This document shows positions 44,587 to 53,453 of a DNA stretch of 64,000 nt, piece by piece. The DNA is from Streptomyces echinatus. Lineage in GTDB: Bacteria > Actinomycetota > Actinomycetes > Streptomycetales > Streptomycetaceae. The stretch lies in NCBI RefSeq assembly GCF_014203595.1, contig NZ_JACHJK010000003.1, positions 761,907-825,906 of the forward strand, in the 5' to 3' direction. The position numbers and the translations under genes are program-made. The notes below the pieces were generated by a model, which was not told where the DNA came from, did not search any database, and saw nothing but the letters and a program-made list of their open reading frames with translations. Each line of letters starts with the position of its first letter. The first letter of the stretch is position 1.

Positions 44587-45459
44587 TCAGCCGAGGCCGA
44601 GGACGCTCAGGGTGTGTTCGGCCATGCTCCGCTCGCCGAGGGCGTTCGGGTGGACCGGGACGATGTTCTGCCCGAACAGGAGCGGCTCGATCCACCGGGT
44701 GCCGACGGGCTGACACGCGTCGTGTCCGGCGGAGACCGCGGAGAAGTCGACGTACGTCGTGCCCGTCTCCTCGGCGGCGCGCCGCACCACGGTGTTGAGG
44801 TGTGCCTGGAGGGAGTGCAGGTACGGCACGTCACCGGTGGCGACGGGCAGGGTGACGAAGCAGGACGGCTCGGCCGTGGCGGGCGTGATCCACGGGTAGC
44901 CGAGCACCGCCACCCGGGCCCGGGGGGCCTTGGCGCGGACGCTGCGGAGCGCGGCCTTCAGCGCCGGGTAGGTGTCGGCGTCGATCTGGTCGTCGAAGGC
45001 CGTTCCGTACTTGTCCTTGCAGGGGCTGCCCTTGCCGCCGCTGAAGACGCCCGCGGTGCCGCAGGCGGTCACGGCGTTGATGAAGGTGCCGTTGTCGTTG
45101 CCGCCGATCGTCAGGGTCACCAGGTCGGTGTCCGCGGTGACCGCGTCGGCCTGGGGGGCGACGCCGGGGTACTGGGCCTCGGTGAAGTGCTTGGTCTGGG
45201 CGGCACCGCAGGTGACGTCCGTCAGCCGTGCCGCCGTGCGGGAGGCGATGACGTGGGGGTAGTTCGCCGTGGAACGCAGACACAGGGGACTGCTGAGGTC
45301 GACGGGGAGGACACCGGAGGCGGCGCTGTAACTGTCCCCCAGCGCGGCGTAGTTCAGGGGGGTGCCGGCCTGGGCGGGGGCGGTGGTGAGGCCGAGGATC
45401 AGCGCGCCGACGGCCGCGGACGTCGCGGTGAGGACACGGCGCAGGGCAGGCTTGGGCAT
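44587..45459 (-). CDS. Secreted SGNH/GDSL hydrolase
   Basis: A 290-residue exported esterase/lipase. Signal peptide to about residue 31 (AQAG); GDSYS with Ser43 as nucleophile; GGND oxyanion Asn; DxxH-type end VPVHPNALGE. Six cysteines suggest disulfides, as in Streptomyces lipases of this family. Converges with the EF-hand gene 29 bp away. Confidence 0.92.
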   Translation of the reverse strand: MPKPALRRVLTATSAAVGALILGLTTAPAQAGTPLNYAALGDSYSAASGVLPVDLSSPLCLRSTANYPHVIASRTAARLTDVTCGAAQTKHFTEAQYPGVAPQADAVTADTDLVTLTIGGNDNGTFINAVTACGTAGVFSGGKGSPCKDKYGTAFDDQIDADTYPALKAALRSVRAKAPRARVAVLGYPWITPATAEPSCFVTLPVATGDVPYLHSLQAHLNTVVRRAAEETGTTYVDFSAVSAGHDACQPVGTRWIEPLLFGQNIVPVHPNALGERSMAEHTLSVLGLG

Positions 45460-45550
45460 GGCTCTCCCTTCTCGGGACGGGGCAGGGGACGGAAAACGGG
45501 CATGGCGGTGCCACGGGAGTGCTGGATCACGAGAGCGGGGCGGCTCGACC

Positions 45551-45590
45551 GCGCGAGGACGTGCGAGGACGTGCGAGGACGTGCGAGGAC
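45551..45590. repeat. Four tandem decamers GTGCGAGGAC
   Basis: GCGCGAGGAC followed by three exact GTGCGAGGAC units. The repeats lie 92-131 bp upstream of the SGNH hydrolase start, in a 410-bp gap (45460-45869). The AT-richer part of the gap (45690-45830) probably holds the promoter of the small membrane protein; no gene seen. Confidence 0.85.
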
Positions 45591-45869
45591 GGTCCGGGGT
45601 GCGAGAACGGTGCGCGAGGGGCGTGCGAGCCGGCGGGGCGTGGCAGTGAGCGCACGTACGACGGCGACGAGAGACCGGCCGCGGGATTACCGGGCGGTTC
45701 TACCGATAAGTAATGTGAGGCCGCCGACATAGCGCGTCAACATTGTGGACCGAACTTCTTGAAACACGGACCGTCATGATCCGCGAAGTTTTTCCCCTTC
45801 CGGATGCAATTCCGGCCACGTTTGGGGCACCCGAAGGACAGGAGCACCACTACCCGCTGGAGGCACGCC

Positions 45870-46025
45870 ATGATCGCCCTCGGCATCATCCTGCTCATCA
45901 TCGGCTTCGTCACAGGCATCTCGATCCTGTGGACCATCGGCGTGATCCTGCTGGTGGTGGGAGCCGTCCTGTGGATCATGGGGTCCATGGGGCACGCGGT
46001 CGCCGGCCGACGCCACTATTGGTGA
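45870..46025 (+). CDS. Small membrane protein (DUF6131-like)
   Basis: A 51-residue protein with two hydrophobic helices (MIALGIILLIIGFVTGISIL and TIGVILLVVGAVLWIMGSMG) and a basic end GRRHYW. It resembles the short DUF6131 membrane proteins widespread in actinobacteria; no function known. ATG 45870 has GGAGG 7 bases upstream. Confidence 0.85.
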   Translation: MIALGIILLIIGFVTGISILWTIGVILLVVGAVLWIMGSMGHAVAGRRHYW

Positions 46026-46047
46026 GGCGGCAGCCGCGACGACCGGT

Positions 46048-46086
46048 CCCCTCCCGGCACACCCGCCCGCGGGCCGCCGGGAGGGG
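46048..46086. terminator. Bidirectional terminator between convergent genes
   Basis: CCCCTCCCGG (46048-46057) pairs with CCGGGAGGGG (46077-46086) around a GC-rich loop, between two converging stops at 46025 and 46092. Confidence 0.65.
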
Positions 46087-46091
46087 CCGTT

Positions 46092-46940
46092 TCAGCCTTC
46101 GCCGGCCAGCGGGTTCGCCGCGACGAAGCGCCGGATCTCCCCCGTCAGGGCGGCCGGATTGTCCCACTGGACCAGCGTCCTGGCGTCGGGGATCTCCACA
46201 TAGCGCGCGTTCGGCAGCAGCCGGGCCAGGCGGCGGCCGGTCTCGGGCGGCATCATGCGGTCCTCGGCACCCCAGGCGACCAGCGCCGGGCGGGTGAACA
46301 ACGGCAGGTTCCGCGCCGCTCGCAGATAGCAGTCCTTCCGCGTGGCACGGCAGAACTTGGCCAGGTCCCGGCGAATGTGCCGGTTCGTCAGCACAGGGCC
46401 GTACCAGCGGGCGATCAGTTCCTTCGGCAGCCGCTTCTTCGCCATGCCCCCGAGCGAGGTCTCCATGCGGGCGAGGAAGGGGAAGCGGAAGGACTGCAGG
46501 AGGAGGAAGAGTCCGCCGGGAACCCTGGAGGCCGCGTGCAGCAGCCGGCCCTGGACACCGGGCGGATAGTTCTCCAGCGCCTCGCAGGAGGTGAGGACGA
46601 GCCGTGCGACGCGCTCGTCCCGCACCCCGACCAGGAGCTGGGCCGTACCCGTGTCGTTCTGGACGAGGGTGACGTCGCGCAGGTCCAGGCGCTCCATGAA
46701 CTCCGCCAGCAGGCACGCGATCCCGTGCGCGGACAGGTCGGCGTCGGGCCGCATCGGGCGCCGGTGGCTGCCGATCGGCAGGACGGGGACCAGTACCCGG
46801 AAGCCGGGCCGCATCCGGGCGACGACCTCGGCCCACACCGATCCGTCGAATCCGAGGCCGTGCGCCAGGACCACCACGGGACCGTCGCCCCCGGTGTCGT
46901 CGTAGTCGATGGTTCCCGCGCTCAGTTCGATCTCCGGCAT
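46092..46940 (-). CDS. Alpha/beta hydrolase with Asp at the nucleophile position
   Basis: A 282-residue alpha/beta hydrolase from ATG 46940 (GGAGG 7 bases upstream). VVVLAHGLGFDGSVW is the oxyanion region. The nucleophile elbow reads VTLVQNDTGTAQ, with Asp in place of Ser as in dehalogenases and epoxide hydrolases. The C-terminal position usually holding the catalytic His reads DARTLVQWD, with no His, as in a subgroup of such proteins with uncertain activity. Divergent from a TetR gene. Confidence 0.85.
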   Translation of the reverse strand: MPEIELSAGTIDYDDTGGDGPVVVLAHGLGFDGSVWAEVVARMRPGFRVLVPVLPIGSHRRPMRPDADLSAHGIACLLAEFMERLDLRDVTLVQNDTGTAQLLVGVRDERVARLVLTSCEALENYPPGVQGRLLHAASRVPGGLFLLLQSFRFPFLARMETSLGGMAKKRLPKELIARWYGPVLTNRHIRRDLAKFCRATRKDCYLRAARNLPLFTRPALVAWGAEDRMMPPETGRRLARLLPNARYVEIPDARTLVQWDNPAALTGEIRRFVAANPLAGEG

Positions 46941-46996
46941 ACCGTGCCTCCGCCCGGCCGAGTGGCCGCATCGTGGTCGTGTCCGTGGAACCATCT

Positions 46997-47014
46997 CTAG
47001 ATAGATCGTTCTAG
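46997..47014. promoter_or_regulatory. TetR-type operator between hydrolase and TetR genes
   Basis: CTAGA-TAGATCGT-TCTAG is an 18-bp inverted repeat in the middle of the divergent region, likely bound by the adjacent TetR protein. Confidence 0.6.
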
Positions 47015-47071
47015 TGACAGAATAGACACCGACCCCCGACGGCGACAGCGGCTTCCCGGAGGATTCGGAAG

Positions 47072-47677
47072 ATGAGCAAGGGCAGGGCCCCCAGCACCCA
47101 TGAGACCCGGCAGCGCATCCTGACCGCCGGCACGGAGCTGTTCCGGCGCACGGGATACACCGGCACCGGCATGAAACAGATCGCCGCGGCCGCCGGTGCC
47201 CCCTTCGGCTCGATCTACCACTTCTTCCCCGGCGGCAAGGCCCAGCTGGGCGAGGAGGTGGTCCGCACCTCGGGCGCCGGCTACCTGGAGCTCATCACCG
47301 CCCTGATGACGCCGTACGAGGACCGGGTCGCCGCCACCGCGGACGCCTTCGATGCGGCGGCCGGCACCCTCGCCGAACTGGACTTCGCCGACCCCTGCCC
47401 GATCGCGACCGTCGCGATGGAGGTCGCGAGCACCGACGAGACGCTACGGCGCGCCACCGCCGAGGTGTTCGACAGCTGGACCGGCCGCCTCGCCGCCTAC
47501 TACGCCGAGGGCGGCATCCCGGAACCGGCCGCCCGGGAGACGGCCACGTCGGTCATCGCCCTGCTGGAGGGCGCGTTCATGCTCGGCCGGGCCGCGCGCA
47601 GCACGGCACCGGTCCTGGCGGCGGCCAGGGCGGCGGCGGCGATCGTCCGCGCCGCGCTGGACGCCGGCCGAGGGTGA
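47072..47677 (+). CDS. TetR family regulator (LmrA/YxaF-like)
   Basis: A 201-residue regulator. Helix-turn-helix GMKQIAAAAGAPFGSIYHFFPGGK near residues 33-55 and a C-terminal domain with DPCPIATVAMEVAS, typical of the LmrA/YxaF subgroup that responds to drugs or flavonoids. GGAGG lies 9 bases before ATG 47072. It probably represses the divergent alpha/beta hydrolase and itself. Confidence 0.92.
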   Translation: MSKGRAPSTHETRQRILTAGTELFRRTGYTGTGMKQIAAAAGAPFGSIYHFFPGGKAQLGEEVVRTSGAGYLELITALMTPYEDRVAATADAFDAAAGTLAELDFADPCPIATVAMEVASTDETLRRATAEVFDSWTGRLAAYYAEGGIPEPAARETATSVIALLEGAFMLGRAARSTAPVLAAARAAAAIVRAALDAGRG

Positions 47678-47772
47678 CGACCGGCGTCCAGGGTGTTGGG
47701 GGAGACGGCCGGTGAACTCCTGCCCCGGGTCCGGGGCGAGACTGTCGCGGAAGCGCCTCGGAATTGTCCGTG

Positions 47773-47789
47773 ATCCGTAACAGACGGAT
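47773..47789. promoter_or_regulatory. Inverted repeat upstream of deacetylase
   Basis: ATCCGT-AACAG-ACGGAT, 70-86 bp before the deacetylase start, next to TTGTCC (47765-47770) as a possible -35. May be an operator. Confidence 0.35.
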
Positions 47790-47858
47790 CCCGTGATCGC
47801 ATTTCACCGTCCTGCCAGGTGCACGGAATCCATCGGCATATCAGGGGGCGGGGCGGAC

Positions 47859-48632
47859 ATGGCGCGGCATGGCGGGCGGGGATGGTACGGCCGAGTGGTC
47901 GCAGCGGCGGTCGGGGTCACGGCGGTGGCCGCGGCCACCTCGGTGTGGACGGCGCAGGCCGGACAGAGCGGCGGCGGGTCAGCGGCACCGAGCACCTCCG
48001 CCCGGCCGGCCGCGCCCGAGGCGGCGCCCGTGTCCGAGACCATCGCGCACGCCTCCGCCGCGGGCGCGCACGCGGTCAACATCACCATCGACGACGGCCC
48101 GGACCCGGTCTGGACGCCGCAGGTGCTCCAAGTGCTGCGTGACAACGGCGTGAAGGCGACGTTCTGCATGGTCGGCACCCAGGCTGAGGCCCACCCCGAT
48201 CTGGTCAAGCAGGTGGTGGCCGCCGGTCACCGGCTGTGCGACCACACGGTGTCGCACGACACCACCATGGACAAGAAGTCCCAGGCCTACCAGTCGCAGC
48301 AGATCGTCGACGCGGAGCGGCAGATAACCAAGGCGTCCGGCGGTGTGCGGCCGATGTACTACCGCGCCCCGGGCGGCGCCTTCACCCCGTACAGCCGGAA
48401 GCTCGCGGCCTCGCACGGCATGCGGCCGCTGGGCTGGAACGTCGACTCCAAGGACTTCGAGCGGCCGGGCAGCGCCGCGATCGTCGCGACCGTCGAGCGC
48501 GAGGTGGCGGGCGGTCCCACGATCCTGTTCCACGACGCGGGCGGTGACCGCTCGCAGACGGTGGAGGCGCTGCGCACCGTGCTGCCGTGGCTGAAGCAGC
48601 AGGGGTACGGCTTCGGCTTCCCCGTGCGCTGA
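47859..48632 (+). CDS. Exported polysaccharide (peptidoglycan/chitin) deacetylase
   Basis: A 257-residue NodB-family enzyme with an N-terminal membrane or signal helix (VVAAAVGVTAVAAATSVW). Motifs in order: TIDDGPD (catalytic base Asp and metal Asp), HTVSH (zinc His pair), RAPGG, GWNVDSKD and ILFHDAGGD. It removes N-acetyl groups from cell-wall or chitin sugars outside the membrane. ATG 47859 follows a G-rich ribosome site. Confidence 0.92.
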   Translation: MARHGGRGWYGRVVAAAVGVTAVAAATSVWTAQAGQSGGGSAAPSTSARPAAPEAAPVSETIAHASAAGAHAVNITIDDGPDPVWTPQVLQVLRDNGVKATFCMVGTQAEAHPDLVKQVVAAGHRLCDHTVSHDTTMDKKSQAYQSQQIVDAERQITKASGGVRPMYYRAPGGAFTPYSRKLAASHGMRPLGWNVDSKDFERPGSAAIVATVEREVAGGPTILFHDAGGDRSQTVEALRTVLPWLKQQGYGFGFPVR

Positions 48633-48744
48633 CGCACCGCCTGCGGCCTTTGTCCGCTTGGGCGTTGCACGGTGTGCGTCTGCCGGTCACAGAGTGGTTG
48701 AGACCTCTTGTGGGCGTGTTCTCGCAGCCTTTAGCCTCCGAGGC

Positions 48745-48784
48745 GTTGTGCACAGCGAAACCATTATTGCGCATGTTGCAACGC
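48745..48784 (+). promoter_or_regulatory. Palindromic motifs upstream of sugar ABC operon
   Basis: GTTGTGCAC, TTGCGCA and GTTGCAAC occur within 40 bp, framed by GCGTTG and CAACGC. Short palindromes with TGCA or GCGC centres are typical operators of sugar-operon repressors (LacI or ROK). The regulator is not next to the operon. Confidence 0.4.
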
Positions 48785-48803
48785 CTCATCGGAGGAAGAC
48801 TCC

Positions 48804-50102
48804 ATGAACCTGACCGTCCGTCGTGCCGGGCTCGCCGCGCTCGCGGCCGCCCTGGCCACCGCCTGCGCTCCCCAGACCGCCGCCAACTCCCCCTCCGGCA
48901 AAGACGAGAAGACCGGCACCCTGCGCGTCTGGCTCTTCCAGGAGGTCGACAACCAGCCGAAGCAGCGCATAGTCGACGCGGTCCGCACCGACTTCGAGAA
49001 GGCGCACCGGGGCACCGACGTCACCGTCGAGTACATCCCCGTGGAGACCCGCGCCCAGCGCATCAAGGCGGCCTTCAACGATCCGAAGTCCGCGCCCGAT
49101 GTCATCGAGTACGGCAACACCGACACCGCCGGCTATGTGCGGGACGGCGGACTCGCCGACGTCACCAAGGACTTCCGCACGTGGAGCGAGGCCAAGGACA
49201 CCGATCCCACCGCCCGGCAGTCGGTCACCGTGGACGGCAAGGTCTACGGGGCGCCGTACTTCGTCGGCATCCGGGCGCTGTACTACCGGACCGACGTCCT
49301 GCGCGAACTCGGCCTCCGGGTACCCGCGTCGCAGGCCGAGCTGGCCGCGACCGCGAGACGGATCCGCGCGGCCCGGCCCGACCTGTACGGTCTCGCCGTC
49401 GGCGGCTCCTACACCTACGGCGCGATGCCGTTCATCTGGGCCAACGGCGGGGACCTGGCGACCGGCGGGAACGGGTCGTACGCCTCCGCCATCGACAGCC
49501 CCGCCGCGCAGAAGGGCATCAAGGCGTACACCTCCCTCTTCGGTGACGACAACTGTCCCGCCGCCAAGTGCGCGGGTATGAACGGCAACGACACGGTCAC
49601 CGCCTTCGCCTCCGGCAAGGCCGCCATGGCGATCGGCGGCAACTTCAGCCGCGCGGCCGTGGAGACCGGGAAGGCCAAGGGGAAGTACGCCGTCGTTCCG
49701 CTGCCCGGGCTGAAGCCCGGGTCGATCGCGCCGGCCTTCGCGGGCGGCAACAACATCGGTGTCCTGAAGAGCACCTCGCACCGCACGCTCGCCGTGGACC
49801 TGATGAAGCGGCTCGCCTCGAAGAAGACACAGGGCGAACTCTTCGACGCGATGGGCTTCCTGCCCACCTTCACGGACGTACGGCAACGGGCGGCCACCGA
49901 GGAGCCGTTCGCGAAGCCGTTCGTCGAGACCCTCGCCGCCGGCACCAGGTTCGTACCCGCCTCCCCCGCCTGGGCCCAGATCGACTCCTCGCTGGTGCTG
50001 CCGGTCATGTTCCAGGAGATCGCCGGCGGCAAGAAGGACGTCGCGGCCGCGGCCGAGGGCGCGGCGAAGAGGATGAACGACGCGTTCGGGTCCCTGGGGT
50101 GA
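48804..50102 (+). CDS. Sugar ABC transporter substrate-binding lipoprotein
   Basis: A 432-residue lipoprotein: LAAALATAC lipobox with Cys21, then a periplasmic-binding fold (LRVWLFQEVDN, FEKAHRGTDVTVEYIPVETRAQRIKAAF; middle motif DVIEYGNTD; late LPGLKPGSIAPAFAGGNNIGV). It belongs to the cluster 1 binding proteins for oligosaccharides. It is the first gene of a three-gene importer; stop overlaps the next gene by 4 bp. The sugar is not evident; the chitin deacetylase next door makes amino sugars possible. Confidence 0.92.
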   Translation: MNLTVRRAGLAALAAALATACAPQTAANSPSGKDEKTGTLRVWLFQEVDNQPKQRIVDAVRTDFEKAHRGTDVTVEYIPVETRAQRIKAAFNDPKSAPDVIEYGNTDTAGYVRDGGLADVTKDFRTWSEAKDTDPTARQSVTVDGKVYGAPYFVGIRALYYRTDVLRELGLRVPASQAELAATARRIRAARPDLYGLAVGGSYTYGAMPFIWANGGDLATGGNGSYASAIDSPAAQKGIKAYTSLFGDDNCPAAKCAGMNGNDTVTAFASGKAAMAIGGNFSRAAVETGKAKGKYAVVPLPGLKPGSIAPAFAGGNNIGVLKSTSHRTLAVDLMKRLASKKTQGELFDAMGFLPTFTDVRQRAATEEPFAKPFVETLAAGTRFVPASPAWAQIDSSLVLPVMFQEIAGGKKDVAAAAEGAAKRMNDAFGSLG

Positions 50103-51037
50103 CACGGAAGGTGCCCCGGCAGGCCGCCCCGGCTCCCCCGCGGCCCCGGCTGGGGCCCCACGCGCGCGCGGGCTGGACCCCATGGCTCTATCTGGCGCCG
50201 GCCCTCGTCGTCCTCGGCGGACTGCTGGTCTACCCCGTCTACCAACTCGGGCTGATCTCCTTCCTGGAGTACACCCAGGCGCAGGTCAGCGGCGGCGAAC
50301 CGACCAGCTTCCGGGGCCTGGCCAACTACACCGAGCTCTTCGCCGACGACCAGTTCTGGCAGGTGCTGCTGGCCACGGTCGGCTTCGCGGCGGCCTGTGT
50401 GGTCTGCACACTGGCGGTGGGCTGTGCGCTCGCCGTCCTGCTCACCCGGGTCCGGGCGGTCCCGCGGTTCGCCCTGATGCTGGCCGCGCTGGGAGCGTGG
50501 GCGACCCCGGCGGTCACGGGCTCGACGGTCTGGCTGTTCCTCTTCGACCCCGACTTCGGTCCGGTCGACCGCCTCCTCGGGCTCGGCGACTTCTCCTGGA
50601 CGTACGGCCGTTACAGCGCGTTCTTCCTGGTCCTGCTCGAAGTGGTGTGGTGTTCCTTCCCGTTCGTGATGGTCACCGTCTACGCCGGCATCCGCGCCGT
50701 GCCGGGCGAGGTTCTGGAGGCCGCGGCCCTGGACGGCGCCTCGCAGTGGCGGATCTGGCGCTCGGTGCTCACGCCCATGCTGAGACCGATCCTGGTCATC
50801 GTCACGGTGCAGTCGGTGATCTGGGACTTCAAGGTGTTCACCCAGATCTACGTGATGACGGGCGGCGGCGGCATCGCCGGCCAGAACCTGGTCCTGAACG
50901 TCTACGCCTACCAGAAGGCCTTCGCGTCCTCGCAGTACAGCCTGGGCTCGGCGATCGGCGTCGTGACGCTGCTGATCCTGCTGGCCGTCACGCTCGGGTA
51001 CCTGCGGCTGCTGCGCCGCCAAGGGGAGGAACTGTGA
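50099..51037 (+). CDS. Sugar ABC transporter permease (MalF-like)
   Basis: A 312-residue membrane protein from GTG 50099 with six hydrophobic helices and the EAA loop EAAALDGASQWRIWRSVLTPML that contacts the ATPase. It overlaps both neighbours by 4 bp. No ATPase gene is present, so the shared ATPase MsiK probably energises it, as is usual for streptomycete sugar importers. Confidence 0.92.
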   Translation: MTRKVPRQAAPAPPRPRLGPHARAGWTPWLYLAPALVVLGGLLVYPVYQLGLISFLEYTQAQVSGGEPTSFRGLANYTELFADDQFWQVLLATVGFAAACVVCTLAVGCALAVLLTRVRAVPRFALMLAALGAWATPAVTGSTVWLFLFDPDFGPVDRLLGLGDFSWTYGRYSAFFLVLLEVVWCSFPFVMVTVYAGIRAVPGEVLEAAALDGASQWRIWRSVLTPMLRPILVIVTVQSVIWDFKVFTQIYVMTGGGGIAGQNLVLNVYAYQKAFASSQYSLGSAIGVVTLLILLAVTLGYLRLLRRQGEEL

Positions 51038-51879
51038 CTGCACCACGCGGTTGGGTACGGCGACCCTGGCGGCTGGCCGCGGAGGCGACGGCGCTGCTCG
51101 TCGCCGCGGTCGTCGCCTTCCCCCTCTACTGGATGCTGCTCGGCGCCGTGAAGCCGGCCGGGGAGATCGAGTCCACCGAACCGAGGCCCTGGACGTCCTC
51201 CCCTTCCCTGGACTCCTTCCGGCGCGTGTTCGAACAGCAGGCGTTCGGGCGCTACTTCGTCAACAGCCTCGTCGTCGCGCTGAGTGTCGTGGCCGCCTCC
51301 GCGCTGATCGCCTTCCTGGCCGCGACGGCCGTGACGCGCTTCCGGTTCCGCTTCCGCACCACCGTGCTGATCATGTTCCTGGTGGCGCAGATGGTTCCGG
51401 TGGAGGCGCTGACCATCCCCATGTTCTTCCTCATGCGGGACTTCGGCCTGCTCAACACGCTGGGTTCGCTGATCCTGCCGCACATCGCCTTCTCGCTGCC
51501 GTTCGCGATCTGGATGCTGCGCGGGTTCGTCAAGGCGGTTCCGGAGTCCCTGGAGGAGGCCGCGTACCTCGACGGGGCGAGCCGCGCGCGGTTCCTGTGG
51601 CAGATCCTCCTCCCGCTCGTCCTGCCGGGCCTGGTGGCCACGAGCGTGTTCTCCTTCATCTCCGCCTGGAACGACTTCCTGTTCGCCAAGTCGTTCATCA
51701 TCAGCGACACCTCGCAGTCGACCCTGCCGATGGCCCTGCTGGTCTTCTACAAGCCCGACGAGCCGGACTGGGGCGGGGTCATGGCCGCGTCCACGGTGAT
51801 GACGGTCCCGGTGCTGCTGTTCTTCGTCCTCGTGCAGCGGCGCCTGGTCTCCGGGCTGGGCGGAGCAGTGAAGGACTGA
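51034..51879 (+). CDS. Sugar ABC transporter permease (MalG-like)
   Basis: A 281-residue membrane protein from GTG 51034 with AGGGGAGG upstream, six helices and the EAA loop EEAAYLDGASRARFLWQILLPL. The C-terminus (VQRRLVSGLGGAVKD) is the usual MalG-type ending. Last gene of the operon. Confidence 0.92.
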   Translation: MTAPRGWVRRPWRLAAEATALLVAAVVAFPLYWMLLGAVKPAGEIESTEPRPWTSSPSLDSFRRVFEQQAFGRYFVNSLVVALSVVAASALIAFLAATAVTRFRFRFRTTVLIMFLVAQMVPVEALTIPMFFLMRDFGLLNTLGSLILPHIAFSLPFAIWMLRGFVKAVPESLEEAAYLDGASRARFLWQILLPLVLPGLVATSVFSFISAWNDFLFAKSFIISDTSQSTLPMALLVFYKPDEPDWGGVMAASTVMTVPVLLFFVLVQRRLVSGLGGAVKD

Positions 51880-52232
51880 CCGTCATCCGGCGGCGTCCGG
51901 GACGAGGCCGATCACCGGTGCGCTGACGGCTCGCCAGGGCGGCGACGTGGGGGGCGAGGTGTGGATCGGATACCGGACGGCCGCTCCCCTCGCGCTCGCG
52001 CTGCCGCCGGCGTCCGCCACCCGGCACGGCCGTCCGCGGACACCCGGGCAGGGGGCTCCGCGGGCCGGAAACGGGCTTCCGCTTCCTGAGCGCCGGGTGA
52101 ACTCCGGGGGAATTCCCGGTCCACGATTCCTCCGGACGGCTGTTCGGTTCCGGGCCGCGGCCTAGCATGGGGCCGTCGCGCGGTCGTTCCCACGGCCGCG
52201 GATCACCGCGTACGCCGTCCGGAAGGCTCGTC
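51880..52232. other. Gene-free 353-bp gap
   Basis: Contains GC-rich partial hairpins and, near 52100-52160, the likely promoter region of the efe genes (AATTCCCGG...). No iron box of the DmdR1 type was recognised by eye and no ORF has support. Confidence 0.35.
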
Positions 52233-53453
52233 ATGCCGTTGCCCCGCCTCGGCACCCGGTCCGTCCGCGCCCGGACGTCCCCCGTCGCCGTGGCCGTCCT
52301 CGCCGGTGTCCTCGTCCTCGCCCTCGGGGGCGCCCTGCTGGCCGTCCTCGCCGGGGGCGGGCGGCACGGCCGTGCCGCCGGCGACGGGCCGCGGCGCATC
52401 ACCGTCGAGGTGTCGCCGAGCCGCTGCGGCCGTGGCTGGACCCGGCCGGAACCCGGGGTGCAGACCTTCGACCTGCACAACACCTCCAACGGGGCCGCCG
52501 AGGTCTATCTCGAGGACCCCGGCACCAAGGAGGTGTTCGGGGAGGTGGAGGGCATCGGCCCCGGGACGACCCGGCAGCTGACCGTCCGGCTGGGCACGGG
52601 CACGTACGCCTTCGCCTGCGTGCCCGACGACGCCGACGCCGTCACCGGTCCCCGCGTGCACGTCGCCGGCGGCCGACGCGGGCCCGGCGCGCGCCCGGTC
52701 ACCGGGCACGACCTGATCCCGCCCGCCCTCGCCTACCAGCGGTGGGTCGCCGGCGGACTCGACGACGTCGTCCGGCTCACGACGCGGCTGCGCTCGGCGA
52801 TCGACGACGGGGACCTCGCCGCCGCCCGGGCGGCGTGGCTGCCCGCGCATCTGCGGTACGAGCAGCTGGGAGCGGCGTACGACGCCTTCGGTGACGCGGA
52901 CGCGCGGATCAACGGCACCGACGCGGGCCTGCCCGAGGGGGTGCGCGACAAGGACTTCGCGGGCTTCCACCGGATCGAGTACGGCCTCTGGCACGGCGAA
53001 CCGGCCGCACGGCTGCGCGCCCCGGCGGCGGCGCTCGTCAAGGCGGCGGCCGGGCTGCGGGACGGCTGGGCGCAGACCCGGATGGACCCCGCCCAGCTGG
53101 GGCTGCGCGCGCACGAGATCCTGGAGAACACCGTGCAGTTCGAGCTGACCGGCCGCACCGACTACGGCAGCGGCAGCAACCTCGCCACCGCCCGGGCCAA
53201 TCTGGACGGCACCCGCGCGGTGCTCTCCCGGCTGCGTCCGCTGCTCACCGCCCGGTACGCCGGCCTGACCGGCCTGGACAGGGACCTGGGCCGCGCCAGG
53301 CAGCTCCTCGACGGGTTCCGTCACGGCGCGCGCTGGACCCCGCTCGGGGACCTCACCCGCGCCCAGCGGGAGCGGACCGACGCGGCGCTCGGGCAACTGG
53401 TGGAGCGACTGGCGTCGGTGGCGACCCTGTGCGACCCGCGGAGGACCGCGTGA
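52233..53453 (+). CDS. efeO: Iron uptake protein EfeO (cupredoxin + M75)
   Basis: A 406-residue membrane-anchored protein. An N-terminal helix ([23 protein letters not shown] in part) precedes a cupredoxin-like domain (residues 55-145) and an M75 helical domain with HRIEYGLW, the HxxE metal motif, and NTVQFELTG. EfeO binds ferrous or ferric iron outside the membrane and passes it to the EfeU permease. GTGA overlap couples it to efeB. Confidence 0.9.
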   Translation: MPLPRLGTRSVRARTSPVAVAVLAGVLVLALGGALLAVLAGGGRHGRAAGDGPRRITVEVSPSRCGRGWTRPEPGVQTFDLHNTSNGAAEVYLEDPGTKEVFGEVEGIGPGTTRQLTVRLGTGTYAFACVPDDADAVTGPRVHVAGGRRGPGARPVTGHDLIPPALAYQRWVAGGLDDVVRLTTRLRSAIDDGDLAAARAAWLPAHLRYEQLGAAYDAFGDADARINGTDAGLPEGVRDKDFAGFHRIEYGLWHGEPAARLRAPAAALVKAAAGLRDGWAQTRMDPAQLGLRAHEILENTVQFELTGRTDYGSGSNLATARANLDGTRAVLSRLRPLLTARYAGLTGLDRDLGRARQLLDGFRHGARWTPLGDLTRAQRERTDAALGQLVERLASVATLCDPRRTA

